Shown here piece by piece: positions 51,848-61,181 of a stretch of DNA of 64,000 nt (position 1 is the stretch's first letter; each line of letters starts with the position of its first letter). Below the pieces are notes generated by a model. The model was given only the letters and a program-made list of their open reading frames with translations, was not told where the DNA came from and made no database searches. The DNA comes from Streptomyces mayonensis (GTDB taxonomy: Bacteria; Actinomycetota; Actinomycetes; Streptomycetales; Streptomycetaceae). The DNA lies in assembly GCF_018982965.1 (NCBI RefSeq), contig NZ_JACBYP010000005.1:62001-126000 (forward strand). Direction: 5' to 3'. Made by a program: the position numbers and the translations under genes.

Positions 51848-52924
51848 ATGCCCGAACTGCGTGTCGTGGCCGTCTCGAATGACGGCACACGGCTGGTGCT
51901 GAAGGCTGCGGACAGCACGGAGTACACGCTTCCGATCGACGAGCGGCTCCGGGCCGCCGTACGCGGCGACCGTCCTCGCCTCGGCCAGATCGAGATCGAG
52001 GTGGAGAGCCATCTCCGCCCCCGCGACATCCAGGCGCGTATACGAGCCGGTGCGACCGCGGAAGAGGTCGCCCAGATGGCCGGCATCCCCGTCGACCGCG
52101 TGCGGCGTTTCGAGGGCCCGGTGCTGGCGGAGCGCGCCTTCATGGCGGAGCGCGCCCGCAAGACCCCCGTCCGCCGGCCCGGGGAGAACTCCGGACCGCC
52201 CCTGGGCGAGGCCGTGCAGGAGCGGCTGCTGCTGCGCGGCGCCGACAAGGACACGGTGCAGTGGGACTCCTGGCGCCGCGACGACGGCACCTGGGAAGTA
52301 CTGCTGGTCTACCTGGTCGCGGGCGAACCGCACTCGGCGAGCTGGACCTACGATCCGCCGCGGCGGCTGGTCCAGGCCGTCGACGCGGAGGCACGCGCGC
52401 TGATCGGCGAGTCCGACGACCTCGCCGCGCCCGAGCCCAGCTTCCCCTTCGTGCCGCGCATCGCACGGCTGCCGCGCGACCGGCCGCTGGACCGGACCCT
52501 CGACCGGGAGCAGCGGGAGCCGCGGGAGCGGCCGAGCCTGCCTCCGGGACCGTCCGAGCAGGACGACGAGAACGTGGCCACCGCGGTCACCGCCTCGGCC
52601 GAGCGTGACCGGGACTCGCTCACCAGCCTGCTGGAGGCCGTCCCCAGCTTCCGTGGCGACCTGGTGGTGCCCGAGCGTGCTCCGGAACCGCCGGAGGAGC
52701 CCGTCGAGGAGCCCGAGGTGGAGGAGCCTCCGGCGCCCGCCGCGTCGGCCGGTTCCGCCTACGCCGACGTGCTGATGCCGCGTGCCGTGGCCAGCCACCG
52801 CGACCGTCTCACCGGCTCCACCGACCGCCAGGCCGAGGCCGACGGCGTCCGTCCGGGGCGCCGCGCGGCGGTGCCGAGCTGGGACGAGATCGTCTTCGGC
52901 ACGCGGCGCAAGAAGCAGGAGTAG
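51848..52924 (+). CDS. sepH: Septation protein SepH
   Basis: Cell-division protein of 358 residues that, in Streptomyces, binds FtsZ and promotes Z-ring assembly during sporulation and vegetative septation. The N-terminal conserved domain begins MPELRVVAVSNDGTRLVLKA and includes a helix-turn-helix-like segment (RPRDIQARIRAGATAEEVAQ, MAGIPVDRVRRF). A second conserved part (WRRDDGTWEVLLVYLVAGEP) precedes a long disordered region rich in Glu and Pro, and the end (VPSWDEIVFGTRRKKQE) is a short conserved basic motif. ATG at 51848 follows GGGAGG. The gene stands alone on the plus strand. Confidence 0.93.
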   Translation: MPELRVVAVSNDGTRLVLKAADSTEYTLPIDERLRAAVRGDRPRLGQIEIEVESHLRPRDIQARIRAGATAEEVAQMAGIPVDRVRRFEGPVLAERAFMAERARKTPVRRPGENSGPPLGEAVQERLLLRGADKDTVQWDSWRRDDGTWEVLLVYLVAGEPHSASWTYDPPRRLVQAVDAEARALIGESDDLAAPEPSFPFVPRIARLPRDRPLDRTLDREQREPRERPSLPPGPSEQDDENVATAVTASAERDRDSLTSLLEAVPSFRGDLVVPERAPEPPEEPVEEPEVEEPPAPAASAGSAYADVLMPRAVASHRDRLTGSTDRQAEADGVRPGRRAAVPSWDEIVFGTRRKKQE

Positions 52925-53133
52925 GCGCGAGGGCAGTTGCCGCCGGAGCGGTAGACGCGGGAGCAGCAGACGCGGGACCAGTAGGCGCGGAGCGGCAGGA
53001 GCGGACGGCCGGTCGTCGGCGCCGGTCGCGAGGTCGGTGACGGGACGGTTCGTGCCGGGCGGCACGTGCCGTGCTGACGGCGTGTGCCGCCCGGTGCGGA
53101 GCGTCCCACCGCGACCGGCCGGGGACGGGAGGG

Positions 53134-53982
53134 CTACTGCGGCTCGGGCCCCGTCGCGACCGGCCGGGACGGGTCCGCGGACCACTCCGACCAGGACCCC
53201 GCGTACAGCGCCGCCGGGATGCCCGCCACCGCCAGCGCGAGCACCTCGTGGGCGCCCGACACGCCCGAGCCGCAGTAGACGCCCACCTCGCCGTCCTCCG
53301 CCCCCAGCGTCCTGAAACGCGCCCGGAGTTCGCCGGCTGCCAGGAAGCGGCCGTCCGCCGCCAGGTTCTCCGTCGTCGGCGCGGACACGGCACCCGGGAT
53401 GTGGCCGCCGACCGGGTCGATCGGCTCGACGTCGCCCCGGTACCGCTCCCCCGCGCGGGCGTCGAGCAGCACGCCGGTGCGGGCCAGCGCGGCGGCGCCG
53501 TCCGCGTCCAGCAGCCCCGACTCCCCCGGCACCGGCCGGAAATCGCCCTCCTCGGGCGCGGGCACGTCCGTCGACAGCGGCCCCTCCCAGACCGGCAACC
53601 CGCCGTCGAGGACCCGCACGTTCGGGTGACCCGTCCAGCGCAGCAGCCACCAGGCGCGCGCGGCCGCCCAGCCCTGGCCGCCGTCGTAGACGACGACCGG
53701 CCGGCCGGCCGACACGCCCGCCCGGCGCATCGCCGCGCCGAACTCCGCGACGTCCGGCAGCGGGTGGCGGCCGCCCGTACCGGGCGCGGCGGCGAGTTCG
53801 CTGTCCAGATCGACGTAGACGGCACCGGGAAGATGGCCGGCCGCGTACTCGGCACGGCCGTCGAAGGGCGGGGCGCCGGCGGCCTTGGCCGCGCTCAGCT
53901 GCCAGCGGACGTCGAGCAGGACGGGCGGACGGGTACCCGCCAGTTCGCCGGCGAGTTCGGGTGCGGAGATGATGGCGTTCAT
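53134..53982 (-). CDS. Thiosulfate/3-mercaptopyruvate sulfurtransferase (two rhodanese domains)
   Basis: Sulfur-transfer enzyme of 282 residues. The N-terminal rhodanese domain (VLLDVRWQ, GHLPGAVYVDLDSEL, VVVYDGGQGWAAARAWWLLR) is inactive, while the C-terminal domain (VLLDARAGERYRGDVEPIDP, GHIPGAVSAPTTEN) carries the catalytic Cys in VYCGSGVSGAHEVLAL. The active loop CGSGVSG is closer to mercaptopyruvate sulfurtransferases. The ATG at 53982 is used. It is divergent from the VOC protein gene. Likely roles are cyanide or thiol sulfur metabolism. Confidence 0.92.
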   Translation of the reverse strand: MNAIISAPELAGELAGTRPPVLLDVRWQLSAAKAAGAPPFDGRAEYAAGHLPGAVYVDLDSELAAAPGTGGRHPLPDVAEFGAAMRRAGVSAGRPVVVYDGGQGWAAARAWWLLRWTGHPNVRVLDGGLPVWEGPLSTDVPAPEEGDFRPVPGESGLLDADGAAALARTGVLLDARAGERYRGDVEPIDPVGGHIPGAVSAPTTENLAADGRFLAAGELRARFRTLGAEDGEVGVYCGSGVSGAHEVLALAVAGIPAALYAGSWSEWSADPSRPVATGPEPQ

Positions 53983-54224
53983 GGCCCCATCCTGGCGTAC
54001 CGAGTGGCCGAGGCGTCGATGTCGGGCTACTCTGCCCGCCGGACAGTACCGATCACGAGGCGTACGGGTTCGGGCACATGCTGTACCACTCGGACTCCCG
54101 GGCTGTCCCACGAAGCGCGCCCCCTGCGCGCGGCACCGGCACGGGTGCCGGCCTCGGCGCGGGGTCCGTCGGAGCGCGGCGCAAGCGGACGCACGGCCCG
54201 CGCAGGGCCGAGAAGAGAGTGACG

Positions 54225-55031
54225 ATGACCGACGCACGGGGGTCGGAGGACGGCCCGGGCGACGAGCCGAACGCCCGGAACACGCCCGGCACGCCCTGCT
54301 GGGTGAGTCTGATGGTGCACGGGCCGGCCGCGACCCACGGCTTCTACGGCGCCCTGTTCGGCTGGGAGTTCCGGCCCGGCCCGCAGCAACTGGGCCCCTA
54401 CGCGCGGGCACTGCTGGACGGGCGCGAAGTGGCGGGTGTCGGCCGGCTGCCCCCGGACCGTCAACTCCCCGTCGCCTGGACGCCCTACTTCGCCTCCGAC
54501 GACGTCAACCGAACGGCTGAAACGGTCCGTCTGTGCGGGGGCACGCTCGGCGTCGGCCCGCTGGACGCCGGTGAGGCCGGCCGGATGGCCATCGGTTCCG
54601 ACCCGTCGGGCGCCGTCTTCGGCATCTGGCAGGCCGCGGCCCACCTCGGCACCGCCGTCACGGGAGTGCCCGGCACTCCCGCGTGGAACGAGCTGACGAC
54701 CTTCGAGACGGCGGGCGTCGCCAAGTTCTACGAGACGGTGTTCGGCTTCGAACTGGAACCGGCGGCCGCCGCCGACGCCGACTACGTGACCCTGCGCCTC
54801 GACGGCCGCCCCGTCGCCGGTGTCCGCGGCGTCGGCAACGGCCTGGCGCGCGACCGGGGTCCGCACTGGACGACGTACTTCGAGGTGGCCGACGCGGCGG
54901 CGGCCGTGGAACGTCTCGTCGGTCTGGGCGGCCACGTCGTCGAGCCCGCCCGGGACACACCCCACGGCCGGGTGGCGACGGTGGCGGACCCGGAGGGGGC
55001 ACGCTTCGCGCTCCTGGAGGCCCGGCGCTGA
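54225..55031 (+). CDS. VOC-family protein with two glyoxalase-like domains
   Basis: Protein of 268 residues made of two vicinal-oxygen-chelate modules. The first begins TPCWVSLMVHGPAATHGFYG with GALFGWEFRPGP, and the second begins AWNELTTFETAGVAKFYETV with FGFELEPAAA; the segment HWTTYFEVADAAAAVERLV and the end GRVATVADPEGARFALLEA are typical. Streptomyces proteins of this type are often annotated as glyoxalase/bleomycin-resistance-like or hydrolase; the actual ligand is unknown. ATG at 54225 with GAGAG upstream. Confidence 0.87.
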   Translation: MTDARGSEDGPGDEPNARNTPGTPCWVSLMVHGPAATHGFYGALFGWEFRPGPQQLGPYARALLDGREVAGVGRLPPDRQLPVAWTPYFASDDVNRTAETVRLCGGTLGVGPLDAGEAGRMAIGSDPSGAVFGIWQAAAHLGTAVTGVPGTPAWNELTTFETAGVAKFYETVFGFELEPAAAADADYVTLRLDGRPVAGVRGVGNGLARDRGPHWTTYFEVADAAAAVERLVGLGGHVVEPARDTPHGRVATVADPEGARFALLEARR

Positions 55032-55176
55032 CGTCACGGTTTCCGCGGCCGGTAGGGCTCGGGCACTGCCCCCCACCCCGAGCCGGCCCGGCCGCGTCCC
55101 CTCTGCAACCCGGCCGGCCTCCAGGTCGACCGCAGAACGCCCCCCTTCAAAAAAGCACGGCACTATCGTTGCTGAC

Positions 55177-56145
55177 ATGTGGTCAGGACAGCCGCCCGAG
55201 GGTGAGCAGAACCGGCACAGTCAGAACCCCTACCAGCAGAACCCCCGCCCGCACCCCCACCCGCGCAATCCGTACCAGGAGCCGGGGCCGCCGCAGCAGC
55301 CCGGCGGCGGGGGCGGTGGGAGACGGGCGAAGGCCGCCGCCGTGGTCGCCGCCACGACCGTGGTCGCAGCCGTCATCGCGGCCGGCGTCCTGTTCCTCGG
55401 CGGCGACGAGGACGACACCCCCGACGCCGGCGGCGGGGACGCCAAGGCGTCGGCGAGCGGGTCGAGGAGTGCGTCGGCGAGCGTGCCGGCGTCCGGCGAG
55501 CCGTCCGGCGGCACGACCGAGCGGCCGACCGTCCCGGGGTGGAAGGTCGTCGTCAATCCCAAGCGGGGCACGGCCTTCGACGTGCCCCCTGAGTGGGATG
55601 TCAGGCCGCCGGGCCTGCTGACCGGCTTCGAGGACGTCGAGGTCGACTACAGCAATCCCGACAACTGGGGCAAGACGGTCATCGTCATGGGCGCGCCCGC
55701 GATCCTCGAGGACGACTGGTGCGTGTCCGACGACGACGCTGACGGGCGGATGGACACCACCGCGCTGGCGGCGGTGGGCACCAAGGGCGCGAGGGGCGCC
55801 GAGAGCGCCGGCGACGCGGCCCTGAGCCAGGTGGACCGGTGGGTGTACGGCGGTTACACGCAGCCGGACACGAAGAGCATCACCCGCGACGCGAAGGCGA
55901 CGCCGTACACGACGAAGTCCGGCGTCGAGGGGAGCTTCGCCTGGGCGCGGTCCAGCAACACGCCCCGCGAGGGCAAGTGCGCGAGTGACGGCAAGGCCAT
56001 CATGTTCGGCTTCAAGAACTCCGCGGGCGATTTCGTCGCGTGGTGTCTCTACGGCGCCACGGGCGTGAAGGACGAGCTGGCGGACTCGACGATCATGAAG
56101 ATCCTCAGCACGGTACGCCTCCACGGGGATCCGACGGATTCCTGA
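55177..56145 (+). CDS. Membrane-anchored hypothetical protein
   Basis: Protein of 322 residues. A Pro/Gln/Asn-rich cytoplasmic N-terminus (QNPRPHPHPRNPYQEPGPPQ) precedes one membrane helix (AAAVVAATTVVAAVIAAGVLFL), a Ser/Asp-rich linker and an extracellular domain of about 200 residues with WKVVVNPKRGTAFDVPPEWD and three cysteines (DDWCVSD, GKCASDG, VAWCLYG). Such proteins are common in Streptomyces; the role is unknown. ATG at 55177. The NACHT gene follows after 140 bases in the same direction. Confidence 0.82.
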   Translation: MWSGQPPEGEQNRHSQNPYQQNPRPHPHPRNPYQEPGPPQQPGGGGGGRRAKAAAVVAATTVVAAVIAAGVLFLGGDEDDTPDAGGGDAKASASGSRSASASVPASGEPSGGTTERPTVPGWKVVVNPKRGTAFDVPPEWDVRPPGLLTGFEDVEVDYSNPDNWGKTVIVMGAPAILEDDWCVSDDDADGRMDTTALAAVGTKGARGAESAGDAALSQVDRWVYGGYTQPDTKSITRDAKATPYTTKSGVEGSFAWARSSNTPREGKCASDGKAIMFGFKNSAGDFVAWCLYGATGVKDELADSTIMKILSTVRLHGDPTDS

Positions 56146-56285
56146 GCCGTGAAGTCGGCGCCCTTTGAGACGAGTTGGTGTTCGATACGTCCCCCCGGGA
56201 GGGCGGGAGCAGGTGGTGCCGGGGTCCGGCGGCAGCGGGTGAGGCATGAGTACAGTGGGCCGCGTGACAACGGGGGCGGGCACAG

Positions 56286-58895
56286 ATGACGAGGGACTCC
56301 GGCGGTGGGCCGCACATCACCAACACCGCGGTCGACTGCACGGCCGACTATCTGATCCAGATCGGGATCCTCGAGGGCGATCTGAATCTGACGCTGCGGG
56401 TGGAGCCCCCGCCGCCCGATGACGACGCTCCGCTGGCCGCGGCCGAGCGGAGGCTCGCACGGAGTCTCCTGTTCCGGTGGCGGGCCGAGGCCGACGCCTG
56501 GGACACGACCGACCCCGAGCCGCTGCCCGTGCGCTGGACGCCCAGCCGACGGGTCGCCTCCTCGGGGGAGTACGTGCCCGTGGGCTCCGGGGCCGACACC
56601 ATCGCCGGGACCTTCCTCAGGCTCCGGCCCCGACGGCGGCTGGTCGTGCTGGGCAGCGCCGGGTCGGGCAAGACCGTGCTCTCCGTCCTGCTCACCCTCG
56701 AACTCCTCGCCCGGCGGCTCACCCAGGGCGAGGAGGACGTGCCGATCCCGCTGGTGATGTCGCTGGAGTCCTGGGACGCCCGGCGGCAGTCGCTCACCGA
56801 GTGGCTGATCGACCGGCTGCGCCAGGACCATCCCGGTCTGCCGCCCGTGGACGGCGTCCACCCGGCCCGCCGGCTGGTCCTGGAGCGGCGGGTGCTGCCC
56901 GTCCTCGACGGCCTCGACGAACTGCCCGGTCCGCGCCGAGCCGAGGTCCTCGACGCCCTCAACTCCGGCCTCGGCGGCGCGGGGGACGCCGTACTGGTGT
57001 CCCGTACGGCCGAGTACGAGCGCCTCGACCGGGAGGGCAAGGGACTGCGGCACGCCACGGTGATCGAGTCGCTGCCGCTGCGTCCCGGCGAGGTGGCGGA
57101 CTACCTCCGCCGGGCCCGGCCTCCGGCCCGCGCCGCCGTCTGGGCCCGCCTGCTCCGGACGCTGCGCGACGAACCCTCCGCGCCGGTCGCCTGGGCCCTG
57201 ACCAGTCCCCTGATGGTGTGGCTGGTACGGCGGACGTATGAACAGCATCCGGCGGACCCGGGGGAGTTGGCGGACCGGGCGCGGTTCCCGACCCGGGAGG
57301 CCGTCGAGGCGCACCTGCTCGACCGGATCGTGCCCGCCGCGTTCCCGCCGCGGCCACCGGAGCCCGGCCGGCTCCACCCGCCCCGCACCTGGGACGCCGA
57401 ACGGGCCGATGCCTGGCTGTCGTACCTGGCGCTGCTGCTGAGCCGCCGCGAGGAGTCCGAACTGGCCTGGTGGCGGCTGTACACGGCACCTCTGCCCCGG
57501 CTGCTCGCCGGCCCCGCGCTGCTGGCGACCGGCATTCTGCTCTCCCTCGTCATCAGGGCGGGTATGTCCGGCTATGCGGAGGACTCCCCGCTGGGCGACC
57601 TGAGCGTGACGACGTCGGTGGCCGGCGGGGTCGTCTTCGCCGCCGTCGCGCGGTCGGTGACCGCGTCCTGGTTCGGCCAGCGCCTCGCCGAGCCGCGGCG
57701 CAGCGCCAATCCGCTGCTGTTCGTCCACGCCCTGCGCTCGCTCGACCGGCACACGCGGGTGGGTCCGCTGTTCCGCCTCGCGGCCCTCGCGGGCGGCCCC
57801 GCCCTGGTCGTCGTCCTTCTCTGCCTGTATGTCTTCGTGTCGCCGGAGCCCGTTCTGGTCTGGTTCTCGGTCGGTGGCGTACTGCCCGTTCTGCTGATGA
57901 TCGTGTACGCGGCGCCCGCCGACACCGTGGACGCCGCCACCCCCAACGACCTCCTGCGCGGCGAACAGGGCGCGCTCGTCACGACGCTGACGCTGATCGC
58001 GCCGCTCATCGGCGCCGGTGCGGGTGCGTTCTTCTGGCTCGGCGGCGGGAGCAGTGGCGGTTGGGCAGCGGCGGTCGGCGCCTGGGCGGGCGCCTCGGCG
58101 GTACTGGTGCTGCTCAGCCCGTGGAGCCGCTGGGTACTCGCCAAGTGCTCCCTCGCGGCCACGGGACGGGTGCCCTGGTCGCTGATGACGTTCCTCACGG
58201 ACGCACGCGGTGCCGGCCTGCTGCAACTGTCGGGCGGCACCTACCGTTTCCGCAACCGCAGGCTCCAGGAACATCTCGCGGGGCGGCGCGCACGGGAGCG
58301 GGGAAGGGCGGCGTCGCCCGGCCCCGGGACGCGTGCCCTCCCTGTGCTCGCGGAGTCCCGCGACTTCACGGTGGAACGCACCGCGGACCACTTCCGCCTC
58401 CATGGCCGGTCGCGGAGGCTGCCGCTGGCCCACTGGACCGTCTTCGGGACGCTCATGGCCGTCTTCGTCGTCCGCTTCGGCGTGTCCGGACAGTGGCAGG
58501 ACCCGGCCGTCTGGGCGGCGCTGCTCGTCTGGCCCTTCATCGGGGCCCTGATCACGGTGGCCGGGTTCCTCATGCCGCCGCGACGGCTGGAGCTGGAGCT
58601 GACCCGGGACGGCGTCACCTCGGTGATCGGGCGCAGGCGGTTCTCCTACGAGTGGCGGCACGTCGAGGAGATCACCGTGCGCCGCGCGGTCCTCCGAGGC
58701 CGGGACGCGCGCTTCTACGCGCTCCAGGTCCGGCTGCTCCGCAACGCCCCGCGCCCGCCGCGCCGCTCCCGTATGGGCGAGGGCTGGTTCTTCGTCCTGC
58801 CGCTCGGCTTCTCGTCGCGCGTGGATCCTCAGCTCGGCGCCGCCCTGGCCGACTTCGCGGGGCCGCACTGGACCGCGTCGTCCGGTGGCCGTTGA
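56286..58895 (+). CDS. NACHT-domain STAND ATPase with membrane helices
   Basis: Protein of 869 residues. The N-terminal 30 residues (HITNTAVDCTADYLIQIGIL) resemble the short EAD-like tag found before many Streptomyces NACHT domains. The P-loop is GSAGSGKT (123-130), Walker B is VLPVLDGLDELP, and the sensor region includes DAVLVSRTAEYERLDREGKG. After the helical part, six or so membrane helices (about 400-630) follow, then a C-terminal part with two more helices and a PH-like domain (LELELTRDGVTSVIGRRRFS). STAND ATPases act as switches in signalling or phage defence. Membrane placement suggests an effector that perturbs the envelope. ATG at 56286. It converges on the GTPase operon. Confidence 0.85.
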   Translation: MTRDSGGGPHITNTAVDCTADYLIQIGILEGDLNLTLRVEPPPPDDDAPLAAAERRLARSLLFRWRAEADAWDTTDPEPLPVRWTPSRRVASSGEYVPVGSGADTIAGTFLRLRPRRRLVVLGSAGSGKTVLSVLLTLELLARRLTQGEEDVPIPLVMSLESWDARRQSLTEWLIDRLRQDHPGLPPVDGVHPARRLVLERRVLPVLDGLDELPGPRRAEVLDALNSGLGGAGDAVLVSRTAEYERLDREGKGLRHATVIESLPLRPGEVADYLRRARPPARAAVWARLLRTLRDEPSAPVAWALTSPLMVWLVRRTYEQHPADPGELADRARFPTREAVEAHLLDRIVPAAFPPRPPEPGRLHPPRTWDAERADAWLSYLALLLSRREESELAWWRLYTAPLPRLLAGPALLATGILLSLVIRAGMSGYAEDSPLGDLSVTTSVAGGVVFAAVARSVTASWFGQRLAEPRRSANPLLFVHALRSLDRHTRVGPLFRLAALAGGPALVVVLLCLYVFVSPEPVLVWFSVGGVLPVLLMIVYAAPADTVDAATPNDLLRGEQGALVTTLTLIAPLIGAGAGAFFWLGGGSSGGWAAAVGAWAGASAVLVLLSPWSRWVLAKCSLAATGRVPWSLMTFLTDARGAGLLQLSGGTYRFRNRRLQEHLAGRRARERGRAASPGPGTRALPVLAESRDFTVERTADHFRLHGRSRRLPLAHWTVFGTLMAVFVVRFGVSGQWQDPAVWAALLVWPFIGALITVAGFLMPPRRLELELTRDGVTSVIGRRRFSYEWRHVEEITVRRAVLRGRDARFYALQVRLLRNAPRPPRRSRMGEGWFFVLPLGFSSRVDPQLGAALADFAGPHWTASSGGR

Positions 58896-58925
58896 GCCCT
58901 CGGCACAGTCGGCACGGTCGAGCCC

Positions 58926-61178
58926 TCAGCACAGCGGCTCGACGTCCGCGGCGGCCGTGAGCAGGGCCAGGCAGCGGGCCGTCACGGTCCGGTCGTCCTC
59001 GCTGATGTCGACGGCGTAGGCGACGGGGGCACGGTCCGTGGTCGTGCGGGGAGCGGTGATCCGCCAGCGCGCCTCGTACGTGTCGTGTGCCCCGAGTGTC
59101 CGTGGCGGCCGTCCGACGAGGGTGGCCCGCCAGCCCGGGGGCAGCAGGGGCGGCCGTACGGCGATGGCGAGGTCGCGTGCGGTGGTGTTCTCCACGACGA
59201 GCCGCCCGCCGTCCGCCGGGTGCAGGCGCAGCGCGTCGGAACTGGTCCAGCGGAGGTTGAACTCCCGCAGCCGGAGCTGCTGTTCGTTGTCCTCGTCCTT
59301 GTCGAGCACGCTGCCGAGGCCGATGCGGACGGAGTCGACGGGTTCCGGTACGGGCATGTCGTAGCCGTACGTCTTCTTGAGGAAGGCGCCCTGCTCCTGT
59401 TCGTGGGGGTGCCGGTCCTCGAAGTAGACCTTGCGGACTCCGGCCTGGCCCTCCACGTCGACGCCCGGCGCGAACGGGGACTTGACGCTGTCCGGGTCGA
59501 AGTCCACCGTCACCTCGCTCAGCGGCAGGGGCATGCCGAAGTCCATCCTGAGCCAGTTGTTCCGCTGCGGAGCACCCGCGACCGACCAGTGGCCCGCACG
59601 GCCCGGCAGCGCGGCGGACGGCGGATGTCCCGGTGCCGAGTAACTGGTGCTGAGCTTCGGCCAGTCCCGGGTGGCGGCCGCGGCGAGATCGACCTCGTGG
59701 ACCGAACCGGTCAGCGGATGCCGCCACTTGTCGTAGTTCCCGGGCAGGCCGGAGAGGGCGGCCGGCGGCAGCGCCCCCGCTTCGAGGAGAACCAGGGCGA
59801 GCGGCACGACCAGGAAGCCGGCGAGGTGGGTGAGCAGGATGGTGTGCCGGGCGGCGCGGTGCCGGGGAAGGCGGAGCGCGGCGCCCTCGGCCGGGCGGGC
59901 GGGCGGAGGGGCCATCCGCTCCCCCGGGCCCGCGGTACCGGGCAGCCCTGCGAGCCACCGCAGCGCTCCCGCCAGGGCCGAGGTCGGAACGCAGCGCACC
60001 GGGATGCCCGAGGCGTCGAGCGCGCGCAGCAGGTGGCCGCCGTCGGCCGCCTCCAGCCGGGCGCGCACAGCGGTGTCGTCGCCCGCTGCGGCGCGGGTGT
60101 ACAGCAGTACGCAACAGCGCGGACGGCGGCGCGCGGGCCGGGCGGCGAGGACGTGCAGGACCCGGGTCACGGCGTGCACGGCATCGCTGTGGGTGGCGGG
60201 GTCGTCCACCACCAGCAGCAGTCCGCGGGCCCGCCGCACCGCGTCCAGGGCAGCCACCGACTCCTGCGTGGCGTAGGCGTCGCCGAGCGGGTCGTACACC
60301 AGGACGGGCGTCCTGCCGGTGCGCACGAGCGGCGGCTCCGCTCCGGAGGCGGCGCCCAGTTCGGCCAACGCCTGCCCGTGCACTCCGGCGCGCTGGGCGG
60401 CGGAACCTCCGACGAGTACGACGGCCCGCGCCCGTTCGTGTCCGGCGGGCAGCGCCCTGGCGCAGTGCGGACAGCACGCGTCCAGCCGGCGCACGCCGAG
60501 GACGGCGCCCAGGCGGGTGCCGCACCGGCAGCGGTGCCGGAAGGCGCCGTACCGGTTGGGCGTCAGCCGCCGGTGTCCGGCCCGGCACCTCGGGCACAGC
60601 CTGACCGGGCGGTGGACGGTGCGCCCGCAGTCGCGGTACGGGCACGGTGCCGGGGCGCCGCGCAGGGTCCGCCCCGTCCACGCGACGACGGCCCAGACCG
60701 CCCACCACACGGTCCACAGGGCGCAGCCGAGGGACCACACCAGCAGGGCGAAGAGCAGCGGGAGGAGGGTGAGCGCGGTCGCGGTCAGCACCACGGCGAC
60801 GACCGTCAGCAGGAAGGCCGGGCGCAGGAAGAGCATCAGGCAGCCCTGCCCGCCGGTGCCGCCCGGTCGCGGCCGGCGGAACGCGTCGCTCACCCGGTCG
60901 GCCAGGAACCGTTCGGCGTCGCCGACCAGCCGTTCGTGCTGCTCGAGTCCGTCCCACCAGGTCGCACGCAGGTCGCGCGGGGCGGTGACGCGGAGGTAGG
61001 CGGGGGTGGCGGGCTCGCCGTGCGGGTCGGGCGGCGTGTGCGGCGCCCGGCCGAAGATCCGCCAGACGGTGCGCAGTTGGGTCCACACCAGCCTGGGCAG
61101 GGTGACGAAGACGCCGTGGCCGACGACCAGGAGGACGAACAGGACGATCGCCGGCAGCAGGATCACGGGGTTGGCCAC
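58926..61178 (-). CDS. Membrane protein with zinc ribbons and a degenerate GTPase domain
   Basis: Protein of 750 residues. It begins with a membrane helix (MANPVILLPAIVLFVLLVVG), has two more at 115-165, then zinc-ribbon cysteines (CPYRDCG, LCPRC, CRCGTR, CCPHC, about 179-240). From residue 253 a Rossmann-like GTPase fold follows, with VVLVGGSAAQRAGV where the P-loop would be, lacking GKS/T, and VLVYDPLGDAY in place of the DTAG switch. One further helix (about 460-480) precedes an extracytoplasmic beta-rich domain of about 230 residues. I infer an inactive partner of the upstream GTPase. GTG at 61178 lies three bases after the GAP1-like stop. Confidence 0.8.
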   Translation of the reverse strand: MANPVILLPAIVLFVLLVVGHGVFVTLPRLVWTQLRTVWRIFGRAPHTPPDPHGEPATPAYLRVTAPRDLRATWWDGLEQHERLVGDAERFLADRVSDAFRRPRPGGTGGQGCLMLFLRPAFLLTVVAVVLTATALTLLPLLFALLVWSLGCALWTVWWAVWAVVAWTGRTLRGAPAPCPYRDCGRTVHRPVRLCPRCRAGHRRLTPNRYGAFRHRCRCGTRLGAVLGVRRLDACCPHCARALPAGHERARAVVLVGGSAAQRAGVHGQALAELGAASGAEPPLVRTGRTPVLVYDPLGDAYATQESVAALDAVRRARGLLLVVDDPATHSDAVHAVTRVLHVLAARPARRRPRCCVLLYTRAAAGDDTAVRARLEAADGGHLLRALDASGIPVRCVPTSALAGALRWLAGLPGTAGPGERMAPPPARPAEGAALRLPRHRAARHTILLTHLAGFLVVPLALVLLEAGALPPAALSGLPGNYDKWRHPLTGSVHEVDLAAAATRDWPKLSTSYSAPGHPPSAALPGRAGHWSVAGAPQRNNWLRMDFGMPLPLSEVTVDFDPDSVKSPFAPGVDVEGQAGVRKVYFEDRHPHEQEQGAFLKKTYGYDMPVPEPVDSVRIGLGSVLDKDEDNEQQLRLREFNLRWTSSDALRLHPADGGRLVVENTTARDLAIAVRPPLLPPGWRATLVGRPPRTLGAHDTYEARWRITAPRTTTDRAPVAYAVDISEDDRTVTARCLALLTAAADVEPLC

Positions 61179-61181
61179 GGC

